Shown one piece after another: positions 1-10,700 of a stretch of DNA of 42,500 bases. Source of the DNA: Symbiodinium natans (taxonomy: Eukaryota; Sar; Dinophyceae; Suessiales; Symbiodiniaceae); the NCBI GenBank assembly GCA_905221605.1, contig CAJNDS010000269.1:913328-955827 (forward strand), read 5' to 3'. Each line of letters opens with the position of its first letter. Position 1 is the first letter of the stretch. Under the pieces are notes generated by a model that worked only from the letters and a program-made list of their open reading frames with translations, was not told the DNA's origin and did no database searches. The translations under genes and the position numbers were made by a program.

Positions 1-8
1 CAAGATGA

Positions 9-155
9 CGCTGCAACCGCTACGTCACGGATGAAGAGACTGCATCTGCAAGCTTGCTGGAAGGGTCACGAAGAGCCATCGCGCGAGACGATGCGCTGCC
101 CAACGACTTTGCAACGCTTTGGGAGGCCCTTGGTGCACAGCTGAAGCTTAATTGA
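9..155 (+). CDS. C-terminal exon fragment, unknown protein
   Basis: An open frame runs in from the window edge (after a stop at 6-8) and ends at TGA 153-155. It reads CNRYVTDEETASASLLEG, then a run rich in Ala, Asp and Leu, and ends ALGAQLKLN. The composition is protein-like. A TTTAGGG block starts two bases after the stop. No family is recognised. It may be the end of a gene that starts outside the window, or an internal exon whose donor lies before the apparent stop. Confidence 0.4.
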   Translation, partial: RCNRYVTDEETASASLLEGSRRAIARDDALPNDFATLWEALGAQLKLN

Positions 156-156
156 G

Positions 157-186
157 GGGTTTAGGGTTCAGGGTTTAGGGCTTAAT
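157..186 (+). repeat. TTTAGGG block
   Basis: Four degenerate units following the first coding fragment. Confidence 0.85.
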
Positions 187-307
187 TAAGGTTCAAAAAA
201 GGCCCATCGGGGGGCAGCTCCAGTCTCAGTCTGTCGGTTGTCCACTCACTTTGCTCTCAATGTCCACAACACCTCACTGCTACAAGTGCCAGTGATTGCC
301 AGACCGG

Positions 308-357
308 CCCTAAACCCTAAACCCTAAACCCCAAACCCCAAACCCCAAACCCCAAAC
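308..357 (-). repeat. CCCTAAA block
   Basis: Three CCCTAAA units followed by CCCCAAA units. Confidence 0.9.
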
Positions 358-359
358 CT

Positions 360-431
360 GAGCTTGGGAACATGGAGGCAGCTCGACTGGGTGACCAGAG
401 GATGTTGCGGACTTGCCTCCAGGCGTGGGAC
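360..431 (+). CDS. Possible short exon, unknown
   Basis: The stretch lies between a CCCTAAA block (308-357) and a TTTAGGG block (430-470), the arrangement seen around better-supported exons. The open frame reads ELGNMEAARLGDQRMLRTC and ends near AWD. There is no clear acceptor, so the boundaries are uncertain. Confidence 0.3.
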
Positions 432-470
432 TTTAGGGTTTAGGGTTTAGGGTTTAGGGTTTAGGGTAGA
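430..470 (+). repeat. TTTAGGG block
   Basis: Five perfect units. Confidence 0.95.
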
Positions 471-732
471 GTAGGTAACATTTACACTGCTTGGGGGTAG
501 TAGAACCCCTTATTAATTTAATTCCCAAAGGTTAACCCTTAATTCCCCCAGGTTACTGGACAACTAGGCTTTTAGGGCTTAAGGAAACGCAGCTTGGCGC
601 TTCTCATGGCTTGAGCACCCTTCAAACTTCAAACTTAAGGTCCATAAGAATCCCATGGAATTCTGTTTTCCGGTAGTACAGCTCCTGTTCTTAGTCCCCA
701 TCATGACTGAACTTGGAGCCAAATCTTGGCAG

Positions 733-3700
733 GCTTCTCCAAAAATCGACGCCGCCAGCTGCGAGCTTGGCCCGTGCTGTGTTTTTTCGAGGGTTTAGGG
801 TTTAGGGTTTAGGGTTTAGGGTTTAGGGTTTAGGGTTTAGGGTTTAGGGTTTAGGGTTTAGGGTTTAGGGTTTAGGGTTCGTGCGCTCTCCCTCCGATCT
901 GATTTGTGTGCTTCCATGTACTTCAGATGTTGATGCTCCCTGTCGCAGTTCCCATTCTGAATCGGAGCCCGATACTTCGAGTTAGCCTAAACCCTAAACC
1001 CTAAACCCTAAACCCTAAACCCTAAACCCTAAACCCTAAACCCTAAACCCTAAACCCTAAACCCTAAACCCTAAACCCTAAACCCTAAACCCTAAACCCT
1101 AAACCCTAAACCCTGAAGGGAAGGGGGCCCAACAGCCTCAGCCCTGGGGCTTCCCAATCGAGCCCCCAGGCCCGGGTGGCTTCACGGCCGCAATGTACGC
1201 AGCAAGCAATGGGCACGTCGATGTGCTGAGGAGGGTGTAGGTTCAGGGTTCAGGGTTTAGGGTCTAGGGCTTAGGGCTTAGGGCTTAGGGCTTAGGGCTT
1301 AGGGTTTCGGGTTTCGGGTTTCGGGTTTAAGGGAGCTCCTGCATCGTGCTCACAGGTCCCCCATAAGCAGTTGCTTCTTTGCAGGACGCTGCTGTCGATG
1401 CGCTGCTCGTGTGGGGCAGCAGTGCCGGAGTCAGGATGACCATTCTGGATGCATGCGGTCACTTCTCTAGAATGTGGTTCCTTTTGGGGGTCCCTAGTGT
1501 AAGGCGGCCCCTCTTATTCAGGGTTACCCAAAAGGGACCATCATGTTAGAATTGACCATGTCAAGATGAAGCGGCATAAATGTCGTCTCATATGTGTCTC
1601 AACGTCAACATAACTAGCCCGTTTCTCCCTTATTGGGTTTAAGAGGGTTCTGTTCAGGAATGTCTTTCAGAGGGTTTTAAGGGCCATAAAATGCCTGCAA
1701 ATCTCCTGCAAGCAGAACTGCAGAACCTGCCGGAAGGAATGCCCGAGCGGCCCGACGCGAAGTGGTGCGGCGCGGACCTCTTCAGTCTGTAGGTTATATT
1801 ACATAGTAACAACATGTACTGTCTTCATATAGAAAAAGTACATATATATATATATATACATACATGCATTGCTTGCATTATATATATATATATTGTGTGG
1901 ATGCTATGCGGTGTCTCGCATTTTGTCCAGATTCCTGAGGCCGTTCTCCCCTTCATTTGGCTGCAGAGGCGTCTTTCAAAAACGACTGTGAGTTCCGCGC
2001 TTCAGAAAGCAGGGTGTAGGGTTCAGGGTTTAGGGTTTAGGGTTTAGGGTTTAGGGTTTAGGGTTTTGGCAGGTTTTTTGAGCAGTCCTCTCGAAACCCG
2101 TAGGCAGGCCACGCAGACGTCTGCAGCCTGCTCGTTCGAGGAGGTGCACAGCTGGAGGCCCTACCTCTTGGCATCATATATATATATATATATATATTTG
2201 TGTCTACATATATATATATACACCCATTTATTTATTTATTTATGTGATATATACATACATCGAAAGTTCACGAACTAAGCCAGGTATAGACTCACCTGGG
2301 TATCTTGCCATAGCCCAAAACACTGGGATACTCACTTGCTCTGAAAAGCTGTTTCCATGTGATCAATGTGACCAAGGCCTGGGCATGAAGCGTGGTAGCA
2401 CTTCATACATAGCATGTTCTCACATAAATAATGAAAATTCATAATTAAGATGCGAGAGATCACCAGCTGAAGATTGAACGATAGTTATCAAGTACGACAA
2501 AGTAAAAAACAGAAAAAAGTGCACTCCCACAGTCCCCCGGACTCCAAATATACGTATATTCATACATCCGTACAGTCATACATGCATGCATTCATACAGA
2601 AGAAAGAACTCGACACGCCGCTACACACGCACAGACAGACAGACACACACCCACGCACACACACACACACACACTCACATGCGCGCGCCCTTGTTTGTGT
2701 GTATGTGTATATATATATATATACATATATATGTATGTATATGTATGTATATGTATGTATGTATGTATGTATGTACATATTCTTTCGTGCATAATCTATA
2801 TATATATATACATTATACATATATATATATATATATATTATATGTTGCTTGTATTGAGATATGCATATCGTGTGTGTCAGCTCCGAAGCCGACTCTGGGG
2901 CCAGGCTCGGTCCAAAGCTGGTTGCAGCCTCGGCGCCTATTCACTCTGAATGTCTAGTGGGGGAACCCAACTCCCGTGAACCCTAAACCCTAAACTTTAA
3001 GCCCTAAACCCTAAACCCTAAACCTTAAACCCTAAACCCTAAACCCTAAACCCTGCACTTCCTTTTTGTTGGTCATGACTTTAAAGCCGTGACAGGGCGT
3101 CCGAGGGCTGTTGCTGCAGGTTAGCGCTGCTACTGCTGCAACTTCACGCCAGCATACTGTCTTCAGGCTCCTTCGAGCTTTCGGGTTTCAGGGCTTAATG
3201 CCCCTACATCCTAAACCACCCTACCCTAGACCAAACCCTAGACCCTAAACCCTAAACCCTAAACCATCCGCACCTCCAAATAAAGGCTGTAGTCCTCAGG
3301 TCTCACGCCGCTTCTTTCGGCCGCGGCTGCGGGGCAGCTGGCAAGTCTGAAAGTTCTCGTTGCCTTGAGAGCCGACCTCGAGGCCCAAGAGCCCCACAAA
3401 TGGGGTTTAGGGTTTAGGGTTTAGGGTTTAGGGTTTAGGGTTTAGGGTTTAGGGTTTAGGGTTTAGGGTTTAGGGTTTAGGGTTTAGCCCTCAACCCTAA
3501 ACCCTAAACCCTAAATAATGTACACCAAAGTAGTATAATCCTTATTATCGGAACCCCCGAAAGGTACCCCTAGGACGGAACCCCCAAATCGAATGCTCGC
3601 GCAATAAAGCAAAAACCTTCGTATCTTCGTGTGTGTGTGTGTGCATATATATATATACATATATATATATCTATCTATATATATATATTGTATATATATA

Positions 3701-4765
3701 TATAGAGTATAGATGTTGGTTTGTTGTCGAAGCAGTTCTGAAGCACTGCGATTGACTATATCAGCCATCGGATCACGAGACATTGGATTAGGGTGGGTAT
3801 TTCCCATGATAGGGGCAGCCCTTTTGCACCCCAAATAGAGTAGAATCCCCTTAAAGGGACCCCCCCCCCCCCCCTTGGGGTACCCCTTTTTCCGGAAACC
3901 CCCCATATGTTTTGGGGCTAGCCGGCTTCCGGGAGGCCAGTCAGGAAGTGGACAACGGGCGAAGGAACGCTTTCCACATACTGGCTGCCGGGCGCTCTGC
4001 GTTGCTACGCAGCTTGAACTTGAGAAGGTGCGGGGGTAGATATAGCCCTAAACCCTAAACCCCCTAAACCCGAAACCCTAAACCCTAAACCCTAAACCCT
4101 GGGGGGGGGGGGGTATAAGAACTCTAAGCCCTTACAAACCCTAAACCCTAAGACCCTAAAACTCAAGGGATGAAGACTGCTAGCCCTAAGGTCGTACCCC
4201 TAAAGGGTTCTCTTTCTTATACTCCTAGTCTGGCCCTGGTTCTACCTTAAGGATCTTTCAAAAGGGTCCCCAAAACTCAAGGGTACCAAACTCTAGGCCC
4301 TTTAAACTCTGAACCCTAAACCCTAGACCCCAGACCCTAAGACCCTAAGACCCTAAGACCCTAAGACCCTAAGCCCCTAAGCCCCTCAGACCTTAAACCT
4401 GAATTACCTACAGCGATCCCTCGACCACCAGAAGTTCCTGCCCTTTGGCGCAGAGCGCGGCCCGTTTGCCCGCTTTGCCTCAGGGCAAGAGAACCGAGCC
4501 GCACTTCGCCTGCTTGAGTCTGAAGCTCAGCTATTATTTCCCATCTACCTTACCCTTCATGAGTTCTGTTTTCGGCTGCCATGCGACCACGCCTGACCAC
4601 CGAGGATGGCTGCTCGATACTCTGCTCGCCGAGGCCCCCGGCATTGTCCGCATGAGTAGCCAGCCGGATACAGGAGTCTCAGGATACTCATGTCCATGTC
4701 CGACCATGCCCCCCGAGGATTTCAGGAAGCTGCTACAGATGCTTGAGCTTCAGGCCCACTTGTGA
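733..4765 (+). CDS. Ankyrin-repeat protein gene, multi-exon, 5' end not found
   Basis: The proposed exons are 733-792, 1142-1234, 1385-about 1437, 1724-1788, 1931-2013, 3120-3184, 3300-3404, 3922-4027 and 4414-4765 (TGA). Exon 1142-1234 contains GGFTAAMYAASNGHVDVLRR and exon 3300-3404 contains LTPLLSAAAAGQLASLKVLV followed by ADLEAQEP; both fit the ankyrin pattern TPLxxAAxxGxxxxVxxLL. Exon 3922-4027 (NAFHILAAGRSALLRSL) is ankyrin-like. Phases agree across 733-792/1142-1234/1385 and across 3300-3404/3922-4027/4414-4765, where a 117-codon C-terminal exon results that ends FRKLLQMLELQAHL. Exons 1385, 1724 and 1931 are the weakest. Ankyrin repeats normally bind proteins; no catalytic domain is visible. 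Introns carry TTTAGGG/CCCTAAA arrays, AT-rich microsatellites and C or G runs. It could be two neighbouring genes rather than one. Confidence 0.55.
793..878 (+). repeat. TTTAGGG array at a donor site
   Basis: About 12 perfect units; the first GT is the proposed 5' splice site of exon 733-792. Confidence 0.95.
986..1114 (-). repeat. CCCTAAA array before an acceptor
   Basis: About 18 perfect units, the long inverted partner of the array at 793-878 in the same intron. Confidence 0.95.
1235..1333 (+). repeat. Variant array (GGGCTTA, GGGTTTC)
   Basis: Consecutive blocks of TTAGGGC and TTTCGGG variants, starting at the donor of the ankyrin exon. Confidence 0.9.
1840..1895. repeat. TA-rich microsatellite
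   Basis: Two TA tracts in an intron of the ankyrin gene. Confidence 0.85.
2014..2067 (+). repeat. TTTAGGG array at a donor site
   Basis: Begins GTGTAGGGTTCAGGG directly after exon 1931-2013, then perfect units. Confidence 0.95.
2174..2860. repeat. Compound microsatellite region (TA, CA, TATG)
   Basis: TA tracts at 2174-2197 and 2206-2220, a CA/CACG tract at 2640-2680, and TA/TATG tracts at 2700-2850. ORFs here on both strands are repeat artefacts rich in Tyr, Ile and His. No gene is supported from about 2170 to 2970. Confidence 0.85.
2975..3054 (-). repeat. CCCTAAA array
   Basis: About 11 units with a few variants, upstream of exon 3120-3184. Confidence 0.95.
3405..3486 (+). repeat. TTTAGGG array at a donor site
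   Basis: About 11 perfect units directly after ankyrin exon 3300-3404. Confidence 0.95.
3488..3514 (-). repeat. CCCTAAA block head-to-head with the previous array
   Basis: Four units in reverse orientation, only one or two bases after the TTTAGGG array ends. Confidence 0.95.
3640..3710. repeat. TA microsatellite
   Basis: TG tract followed by several TA tracts in an intron. Confidence 0.9.
4044..4113 (-). repeat. CCCTAAA array followed by a 13-base G run
   Basis: Seven units, then G at 4101-4113. Confidence 0.9.
4300..4395 (-). repeat. CCCTAAGA variant array before an acceptor
   Basis: CCCTAAA units followed by octamer CCCTAAGA units, upstream of the last ankyrin-gene exon. Confidence 0.9.
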
Positions 4766-4954
4766 GACGTGGTGAGACTTGGGAAACGACAGGGCTTGGA
4801 TTGGTGCTTCTGTCGGCCTGACAGGATTCGGATCTCAGACGCCCCGTTGACTTAGCGCAGCAGCCAACTCCTTAGTTGCCAGGGCGTTGGTGTAAGGTGT
4901 GCCCGTGAAGAGACCGTAAACCTTAAACCCTAAACCCTAAACCCTAAACCCTAT

Positions 4955-5026
4955 ATTGAGCACGCATGTCTGGCCGATGTGCGCCAAGGCGAGGGCGATC
5001 CCATCAGGCCACGCTGGGAACACTAA
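4955..5026 (+). CDS. Possible short exon, unknown
   Basis: This follows directly on a CCCTAAA block (4915-4953). The open frame IEHACLADVRQGEGDPIRPR continues to WEH and a stop. It has protein-like composition but no clear splice sites and no recognised family. Confidence 0.25.
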   Translation: MEHACLADVRQGEGDPIRPRWEH

Positions 5027-5029
5027 CTA

Positions 5030-5870
5030 TGGTACTACAGGACTATAGCACTAGACTGCGACAATACTATAGTACCATAGATACGACAAGTACTACAATG
5101 ACGTCATAGTACTCTAATACTATAAAACTATTTTGTGCTGATGTTGTAGTATACAATAACATAATATAGAAATGCGTGTATATGATCGCCTGCCAAAATT
5201 ATGTTCGTCTAAGCCAGTACTACGGTGGACACGAGTTGTTGCGAATATCAGTAAATCATGCAAAGCGATATGGGCGCCACCTAAAGCGATAACATTGGTT
5301 TGCAAATTTTGCTTATGGGGTCCCGCTGTTCCGCAGTATGTAATTCGATATGGGTCCCACGTAAAACGATAACATGGTATTCCGCGACCTCGCACTCTCC
5401 TAAGGAATGTTGTCCGTCGCTCATATGATATTAACATAAAGCATGTATTACAATAAATGCATGATTGCAGTACTATAGTAATACATGACTGCAGTACTAT
5501 AGTATTGTAATAATATAGCAATGTCCTAAATGTACTTGTGTTATGTCCTAATGTGCTCTTGTCATCATGCAACGATGCAACGATATTCTAATGTAAAGAT
5601 GAATACTGCATTCATGCGACAAAACACGCAATCATGCAACACATTTTGTTTTTGGTTCACATAACACTTTGGCACATTGTCAATGTAGAAAACTATAGCA
5701 TAGTATATATATATATACAGCATAGTATAGCCACAGAATAGATTATGTTGAACTACAACAGCCATAGACTTATATGATCACGTTACAATAAGGATACAAC
5801 CAAAAAGTAAAAGCAACATATAAGATACTATAGTGGGGGAGGGAAGGTTCTGATCGCTTGAGATTCCTGT
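5030..5870. other. AT-rich spacer with ACTATAGTA motifs
   Basis: About 840 bases poor in G+C compared with the flanks, with many copies of short motifs such as TACTATAGTA and a near-duplicate pair around 5459-5505. A short TA tract lies at 5704-5717. ORFs on both strands lack protein-like composition. No gene is supported here. Confidence 0.5.
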
Positions 5871-5877
5871 CATGCAG

Positions 5878-5972
5878 GCATTGCTGCGAACCATGCGGCA
5901 AGCCCAGGAGATGTGTGATGCTGTCCCAGACAAAGGCGCTTTGCGGCTTCGCGTTGGGTGTCCTGCGCTCTG
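5878..5972 (+). CDS. Exon, unknown; weak resemblance to FabD or a cyclase
   Basis: The exon has a good acceptor (ends CATGCAG at 5877) and a GT donor at 5973. It reads ALLRTMRQAQEMCDAVPDKG and then ALRLRVGCPAL. The stretch MRQAQEMCDAVP recalls the segment of malonyl transacylases after the GHSxGE motif, and LRLRVG also recalls class III cyclases; neither is secure. It lies upstream of better FabD-like exons on the same strand and could belong to them. Confidence 0.35.
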
Positions 5973-6631
5973 GTGACGCTGGTAGCCGCATGTACGAATA
6001 TCAAAAGGACAAGCATGAACTGAGAAAACATTGAAGAAATACAAAAGTATAGCACCATAGTTTCATAGAACCATACAACACAATGACACATGATATCAAA
6101 AAATGAAAACAGATTGTAAGGGTTTGCACGGGGTGACCATCCAAACGCAGGTTCGCAGGCAGCTATACCTTCAAAGTAAAGGTGGTGCCAGGCTCCCAGT
6201 TCATGTGACGGCCCGCAGCAGGTGGGTAGTTTTTAGTAGCCCAAGTGAACCGTCTTGCAGCCCCAGTTTCTAGTTGTTGAGGCGTGTTTCCTGGTTTTGT
6301 TTCTTCGCGACCTTTCACGCGGCAAAAGGGGCCTTTAAAGTCATTAGATCCTGTGAACGAAGCGAATCCAATATCATCTTCTCCTTGTCAGCTCACTTCT
6401 TATGATTTGGATGTAGCTTTCACTCTAAATTAAGTCCGTTTGCGGGTTCCCCCTGTATAGCATGGCACCCTTATAATCAGGATCCGCTAAGAGGGACACG
6501 ACTTTAGAGAGCTAACCATGTGCACACGTGTCGGGTGACTCTTCGGTTGCCCTTTGCACTGAGGCATGACTTGCATCTGTGTGAGCTGGGCGGTGGTGGC
6601 TTACGGTTTCGAGGGTTGAGGGTGTTAGTTG

Positions 6632-6733
6632 TCCCCTAAACCCTAAACCCTAAACCCTAAACCCTAAACCCTAAACCCTAAACCCTAAACCCTAAACCCT
6701 AAACCCTAAACCCTAAACCCTAACCCTAAACCC
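6632..6733 (-). repeat. CCCTAAA array
   Basis: About 14 units directly before exon 6735-6770. Confidence 0.95.
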
Positions 6734-6734
6734 T

Positions 6735-7265
6735 CGCTGGATTGCTTCAGAGGGTGGAGAGGCGGACAAGGTGAGAACCGGAAGTCACTCCTTCTTGGTA
6801 ACTGCAAGCGTCTGCCAGTCTCCTGCACTTGAAGACCTAGAAGCCATCCCTGACTCCTCGGATGCTCCGAGTTTTTTTTGTGGGAAGCTGCTTTCTCCTT
6901 TGTCGCAAGTCTGTGGGCCCTAGACAGGGCGACCAGGCGTAGTACTAGGATCTCCCAGGCCGAAAGGGAGCAAGCAAGCATTGTTGCCAGTAGAGCTGCA
7001 TCAGTCCTGCAATACTTCGGAGCCGATAGTGTATGAAATGAAATAAAGCTCATGTCGCGGGCTGGTGAGTGTATCAAATAAGGGGCTGCGGTAAGAGCGT
7101 TTTGAACGTCAGTGTATATATGGTTGGGGGGGGGTCCTTTTGGAGATGGCCTCATATGGTTCTGGACACAATGTTTGCAGTTGACACCTCCGGACCTGAA
7201 ACATTGTGCACCTCCGAAGGCAAGTTGCCCACAGTTCTGACAGAGAGAGCAGTACGGGACATTTC
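6735..7265 (+). CDS. Two short exons, unknown protein
   Basis: Exon 6735-6770 sits directly after a CCCTAAA array and ends at a consensus donor GTGAGA. Exon 7181-7265 has an acceptor after ATGTTTGCAG and a GTGAGA donor at 7266; it reads DTSGPETLCTSEGKLPTVL and TERAVRDI. The phases can be made to agree in one of the frames open in the first exon. No family is recognised. The exons may belong to the transacylase gene downstream. Confidence 0.35.
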
Positions 7266-7269
7266 GTGA

Positions 7270-7711
7270 GACGTTGCCTGATGCCTACCCACTTTCACGA
7301 AGCCTTGTAGAGGAAGAGTCCGAGATTACGTTGTGTTGAAGATGTTGCAAGCTCCGGAATATCCCATTCTCGGCTGCGGACGAGAGCTAATGCACCCCCA
7401 GAGTGACTCGACCATGATGCGAGAACACACTTCCAACTCCTCGCATCATAGGTAGAGCAGGTCCATCCAAAGGACGCTATTCAACACGAGAGAAAGGGGC
7501 GATGGTTTGCCTGGCCGACCGAATGCGGAGACGGTTGGAACTTGAAGGAAGCGAGCATACAGACGATCCAGCAAGAGCAGTACAAAGTTGGGAAATTTTT
7601 TTGGGGGGCTCTTCATAAATGCGATTGTGCAAATTGGGACAATGCTTCTTTTTCTTGCGAAATGCCCAAATACCCCAAAGCCCATTCCCACACCCCAAAC
7701 CCTATGCTAGG
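7270..7711. other. Non-coding or undetermined stretch
   Basis: No open frame in this stretch looks convincing on either strand. The minus-strand frame around 7446-7698 is open but has no other support. Confidence 0.3.
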
Positions 7712-10700
7712 GCCAATGCGCTGTCCACACGCAGCTGATGAAGCCCGCGCAGGAGCGCTTGCAGGCAGACGCAGTGCTCGAAGCGGGTATTCATATGATC
7801 GAAGCATTCCCTGCCCCGGATATCCCAAGAACCCATGACAGCCCATCATATTGAAAGGGGACTATGCAGAAGAGCATCAGTGGGGTCTACTAGGAAGACG
7901 AGGGGTCATCCTTATCCTGCATCGCTCAATTTGAATGGGCATGGGTTTTCTTATTTTTTGTATCATACCTCATGTGTACCCATGTAATATTATTAAGAAT
8001 AACAATCGTAACGTAAGAACAAGAATAGTTTAAGTATTCCTGTAGTGTTTTTTATCCAGGAACACTGGCCAACTTGTTGCCACAGAGTGATGCGTCCGTG
8101 TTCGAGCAGAGGCAAAGCTTCGGGAGTTCCTCCCCAGGATGTGCGGGACTCATGTGGTTTAGGATTGAGGGCAGCACGATCAATGCTTTTTGGGTTTGCC
8201 TTATGATTTTCCGAGGATCCCCCCTAAGCCGAAATCAAACCATAGCTATGTAGGACTAGGTTGTCTTTGGTTGTCCTTTGTCAGTCTCCCCGTTTTAGCC
8301 GTCTTCACTGTTGTGTAGATTCATGCAGAGCAGGGACTCTCCTAGCAGCAGGCATGAGGCGAAGCGCACGCTGCCTGGAACAGGCATTGCCAGTCCCTAT
8401 CAGGCCCTACATATGGTCCCTAACTTCCCCAAACCCTAAACCCTAAACCCTAAACCCTAAACCCTAAACCCTAAACCCTAAACCCAGGGTTCTGATGTAT
8501 GGGCCCTTAGTTTGCATTCGGTACATAAGGGGTATAATAAGGGGTACCCTTTAAAGGGCCCATCCTAAAAGCCCATGACATGGAGGGTAGTTACATTGTA
8601 ACTCCCCTTAGGAAGCCCCCAAACAGCCCGAAGCCCAGGTCCAGACCCAGATGTACAGTACTCATGGGCGCCAGGTTGGCCTGGCAGCTTCTGAGCTTGT
8701 TATGCTGAACTTCATGATCTGAAGCAGGGTTTAGGGTTTAGTTCAGGGTTTGGGGTTTTAGGGTTTTAGGGTTTTGGGGTTTTAGGGTTTTAGGGTTTTA
8801 GGGTTTTAGGGTTTAGGGTTTAGGGTTTAGTTTAAGGTTTTAGGGTTTAGGGTTTAGGTTTTTAGGGTTTCAGGGTTTTAGGGTTTTAGGGTCTTAGGGG
8901 TCTTAGGGGTTTTAGGTCTTTAGGGTTTTAGGGTTTTAGGGTTTTTGGGTTTTCTTGGCGGGTGTATATAGAGGTCCATGTCGATTTTGGTGGGTGTATA
9001 TGCTGGGTGTCCGTTTAGGGATACTTCCCACAAACAACCTGCTTCCTTTCCTGTGTTCGTACTCCTGAACCTGATAGACCCTAAGCTCTAAATTAACTCT
9101 AAACCCTAAACCCTTCTTGGGCAGGCCAATTGATCGGCATACCCACCCGGAGATTGTGCTGGAACTCTTGGGCGTGGACCTCGGCTGACTCTACCTGCGA
9201 CCCGACTGATTGCTCGCTGGTTGCTGCGTCCTTCGACCAAACCCTAAACCCTAAACCCTAAAACCCAAAAACAAATCTAAAACCCTAAAGCCCTAAAACC
9301 CTACAACCCTATACCCTTTTAGGCCTATAAGCCCTGAACCCGAAGGTGCCATTGCGCATCATCCCTATCCCCCCCCCCCCCCCCCGCAGACATGCTCAGC
9401 CCCCCACCCCCCCCACCCCCCATCTTGCTCCAGGGATCTACAAGTAGGGTTTAGGATTTAGGGGTTTCGGGTTTAGGGTCGTGGCTACAGGGCTTGACAC
9501 CCTAAAGTATGCCCTCAACCCAAACATGTCTGCAGGCTTCTTTAAAGGGATTTTGCAACCCTGAACACAACTTAGGGTCTCTTTGACTCTGCTTATAACT
9601 TGGGGCCTTCAGCCCTCAACCCTAAACCCAAACCCTAAACCCTAAACCCTACTTGTAATCGCACCTAAACCCTAAAGACTCACGAACCCTACTTGTATTC
9701 GCGACTTGATCCAGGGGAAGATCTGGCTCTGCCCGTCAGATGGAAGGACCCAGCTACTCTCGCAACCTATAGGGTTTAGGGTTTAGGGTTTAGGGTTTAG
9801 GGTTTAGGCGGTTTAGGTCTAGGGTTTAGGGCTTAGGGTTTAGGGTTTAGGGTCAACCCATGGGGCTTTCCGAACAATTGGGTGTTTAGGGGTGTGGAGC
9901 TGGGGTTTCGGGTCCTTTTTGGGAGGTGTCCTACCCAACACACGGGGATGTCCGAACAATTTGGGGGTTAAGAAAACAAGGCATTTTGGATGCTCCAGGG
10001 CGCTAAGATTAGGGTTTAGAGTTTAGGGTTTAGGGTTTAGGGTTTAGGGTTTAGGGTTTAGGGTTTAGGGTTCTTTTTCTCCAGGACACTGTGGAGGCCC
10101 TGGGCCGATGCGGCCTGGAAGACATCTTCGAGTGTGGACCCTCGAAGGAGCTCAAGGCACACCCTGGGGTTTCGGGTTTAGGGTTTAGGGTTTAGGGTTT
10201 AGGGTTTAGGGTTTAGGGTTTAGGGTTTAGGGTTTAGGGTTTAGGGTTTAGGGTTTAGGGTTTAGGGCTAGGCTACCTAAACCCGAAACCATGAACCCTA
10301 CAAGTGCCGGCTTCCGGTTTTTGTTTGGTTGGTGTTTGAGGGGCTCCACTAAACCCAGACCCTGCATCCTGCACCCTAAACCCTAAACCCTAAACCCTAA
10401 ACCCTAAACCCTAAACCCTAAACCCTAAACCCTAAACCCTAAACCCTAAACCGGGTTTGGGTTCCGGGGTGTGGCATGACGGGCGCTGCTTTGAGTTCTC
10501 CGGGTTTAGAGCTTTAGGGATTTTCAGGGATGTTCGGGATTTGGGATTTAGAGATTTGGGGTTCAGGGTTTAGGGATATTAGGGATTAGGATTTTATATT
10601 TTTAGGGAATTATGGGGATTTAGAGAGTTTAGGGAATTGTAGGGATTTAGGGAATTAGGGTTCCGGGTTTCGGGGCTCAGGGCACTGCACGCCCAGAGGC

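Noticed and set aside
2474-2957. Overlapping ORFs rich in Tyr, Ile, His and Thr
   Set aside because: Translations of TA and CA microsatellites in several frames; also seen at 3511-3906 and 36524-36862.
4445-4594. Frameshift in the last ankyrin-gene exon
   Set aside because: A frame starting RSLDHQKFLPFG looked coding and stops at 4594, but the frame that is in phase with the previous exon is open to 4765, so no frameshift is needed.
5120-6091. Minus-strand ORFs in the AT-rich spacer
   Set aside because: Codon composition is not protein-like and they overlap each other in different frames.
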